This document shows, piece by piece, positions 14,825 through 15,000 of a stretch of 15,000 nt of DNA. Source of the stretch: UBA4655 sp964585575 (lineage in GTDB: Bacteria > Planctomycetota > Planctomycetia > Pirellulales > UBA1268); contig CAZPEM010000080.1 in NCBI GenBank assembly GCA_964585575.1, forward strand, positions 1 through 15,000, given 5' to 3'. The position numbers were made by a program, and so were the translations under genes. A model generated the notes under the pieces. That model worked only from the letters and a program-made list of their open reading frames with translations. It was not told the origin of the DNA and made no database searches. Position 1 is the stretch's first letter. The number at the start of each line of letters is the position of its first letter.

Positions 14825-15000
14825 CCGACCTTGGGCCGCCGGCCGGCAGTTCCGGGGCCGATCCGGAAGATCCTGACACACGTGTTGCTTCATACAGAGT
14901 GGCGAACCGCTAGAACCGCCGCCCGTCTCTCCGGCCCGTGGCCCGCCGACCGACTGGGGAGAGCTCGTGCAGGTCCACTTTCGACCGGGCAATCTTTCAG
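14825..15000. other. Non-coding right edge, possible start of a further gene
   Basis: No complete gene is seen. A GTG at 14967 lies close behind a purine-rich GGGGAGAG (14956-14963) and its frame (VQVHFRPGNLS) is open to the edge, so a plus-strand gene may begin here. Eleven codons are too few to identify it. Confidence 0.3.

Noticed and set aside
14870..14890. ACACGTGT palindrome in the right-edge non-coding region
   Set aside because: It is a single eight-base palindrome with no second copy and no clear promoter around it, and is likely chance.

Overview
This is a GC-rich stretch of a draft bacterial genome, probably from the phylum Planctomycetota (Pirellulales-like). The lineage is inferred from gene style: a Ser/Thr kinase-like membrane protein with the N-terminal module typical of planctomycete kinases and a large extracytoplasmic part, a secreted DUF1080 protein, a secreted RoxA/MauG-type dihaem cytochrome c, a Uma2-family nuclease, and small gene clusters with frequent strand switches. 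Two runs of exactly 100 N (2606-2705 and 6551-6650) are assembly gaps, each inside a gene. Their true lengths are unknown.

Layout: (1) 1-1058, minus: 5' part of a Glu/Leu/Phe/Val-type glutamate dehydrogenase running off the left edge. (2) 1172-4107, plus: a membrane pseudokinase interrupted by the first gap, with a Pro/Gln-rich linker and a C-terminal STN/secretin-N-like domain. (3) 4124-5464, minus: an MgtE magnesium channel. (4) 5562-7016, plus: the RoxA-like dihaem cytochrome c interrupted by the second gap, followed 45 bp later by thiC (7062-8402). (5) 8457-9086, minus: a secreted DUF1080 protein with a 25-bp tandem duplication just upstream of its start. (6) 9204-11322, minus: ispF then cysS, co-directional, with an unusual Ala/Gly insertion in CysS directly before the KMSKS-type loop. 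(7) 11432-14824, plus: a Uma2-family protein, a 25-bp-arm inverted repeat, then a tightly coupled three-gene ABC-2 exporter (ATPase and two different PF06182-type permeases). The last 176 bp show no complete gene.

Functionally this is mostly housekeeping (nitrogen metabolism, Mg2+ homeostasis, thiamine and isoprenoid precursor synthesis, Cys-tRNA charging) interspersed with lineage-style envelope proteins. The points most worth a second look are the pseudokinase lacking all main catalytic residues, the REP-like inverted repeat that supplies the start region of the ABC ATPase, a shared TANNNT box upstream of six genes (twice exactly 6 nt before the ATG, suggesting leaderless mRNAs), the CysS insertion, and a probable loss of a catalytic Asp in the Uma2 protein. 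I found no CRISPR array, tRNA, rRNA, transposase or defence island, and no convincing new multi-gene system.
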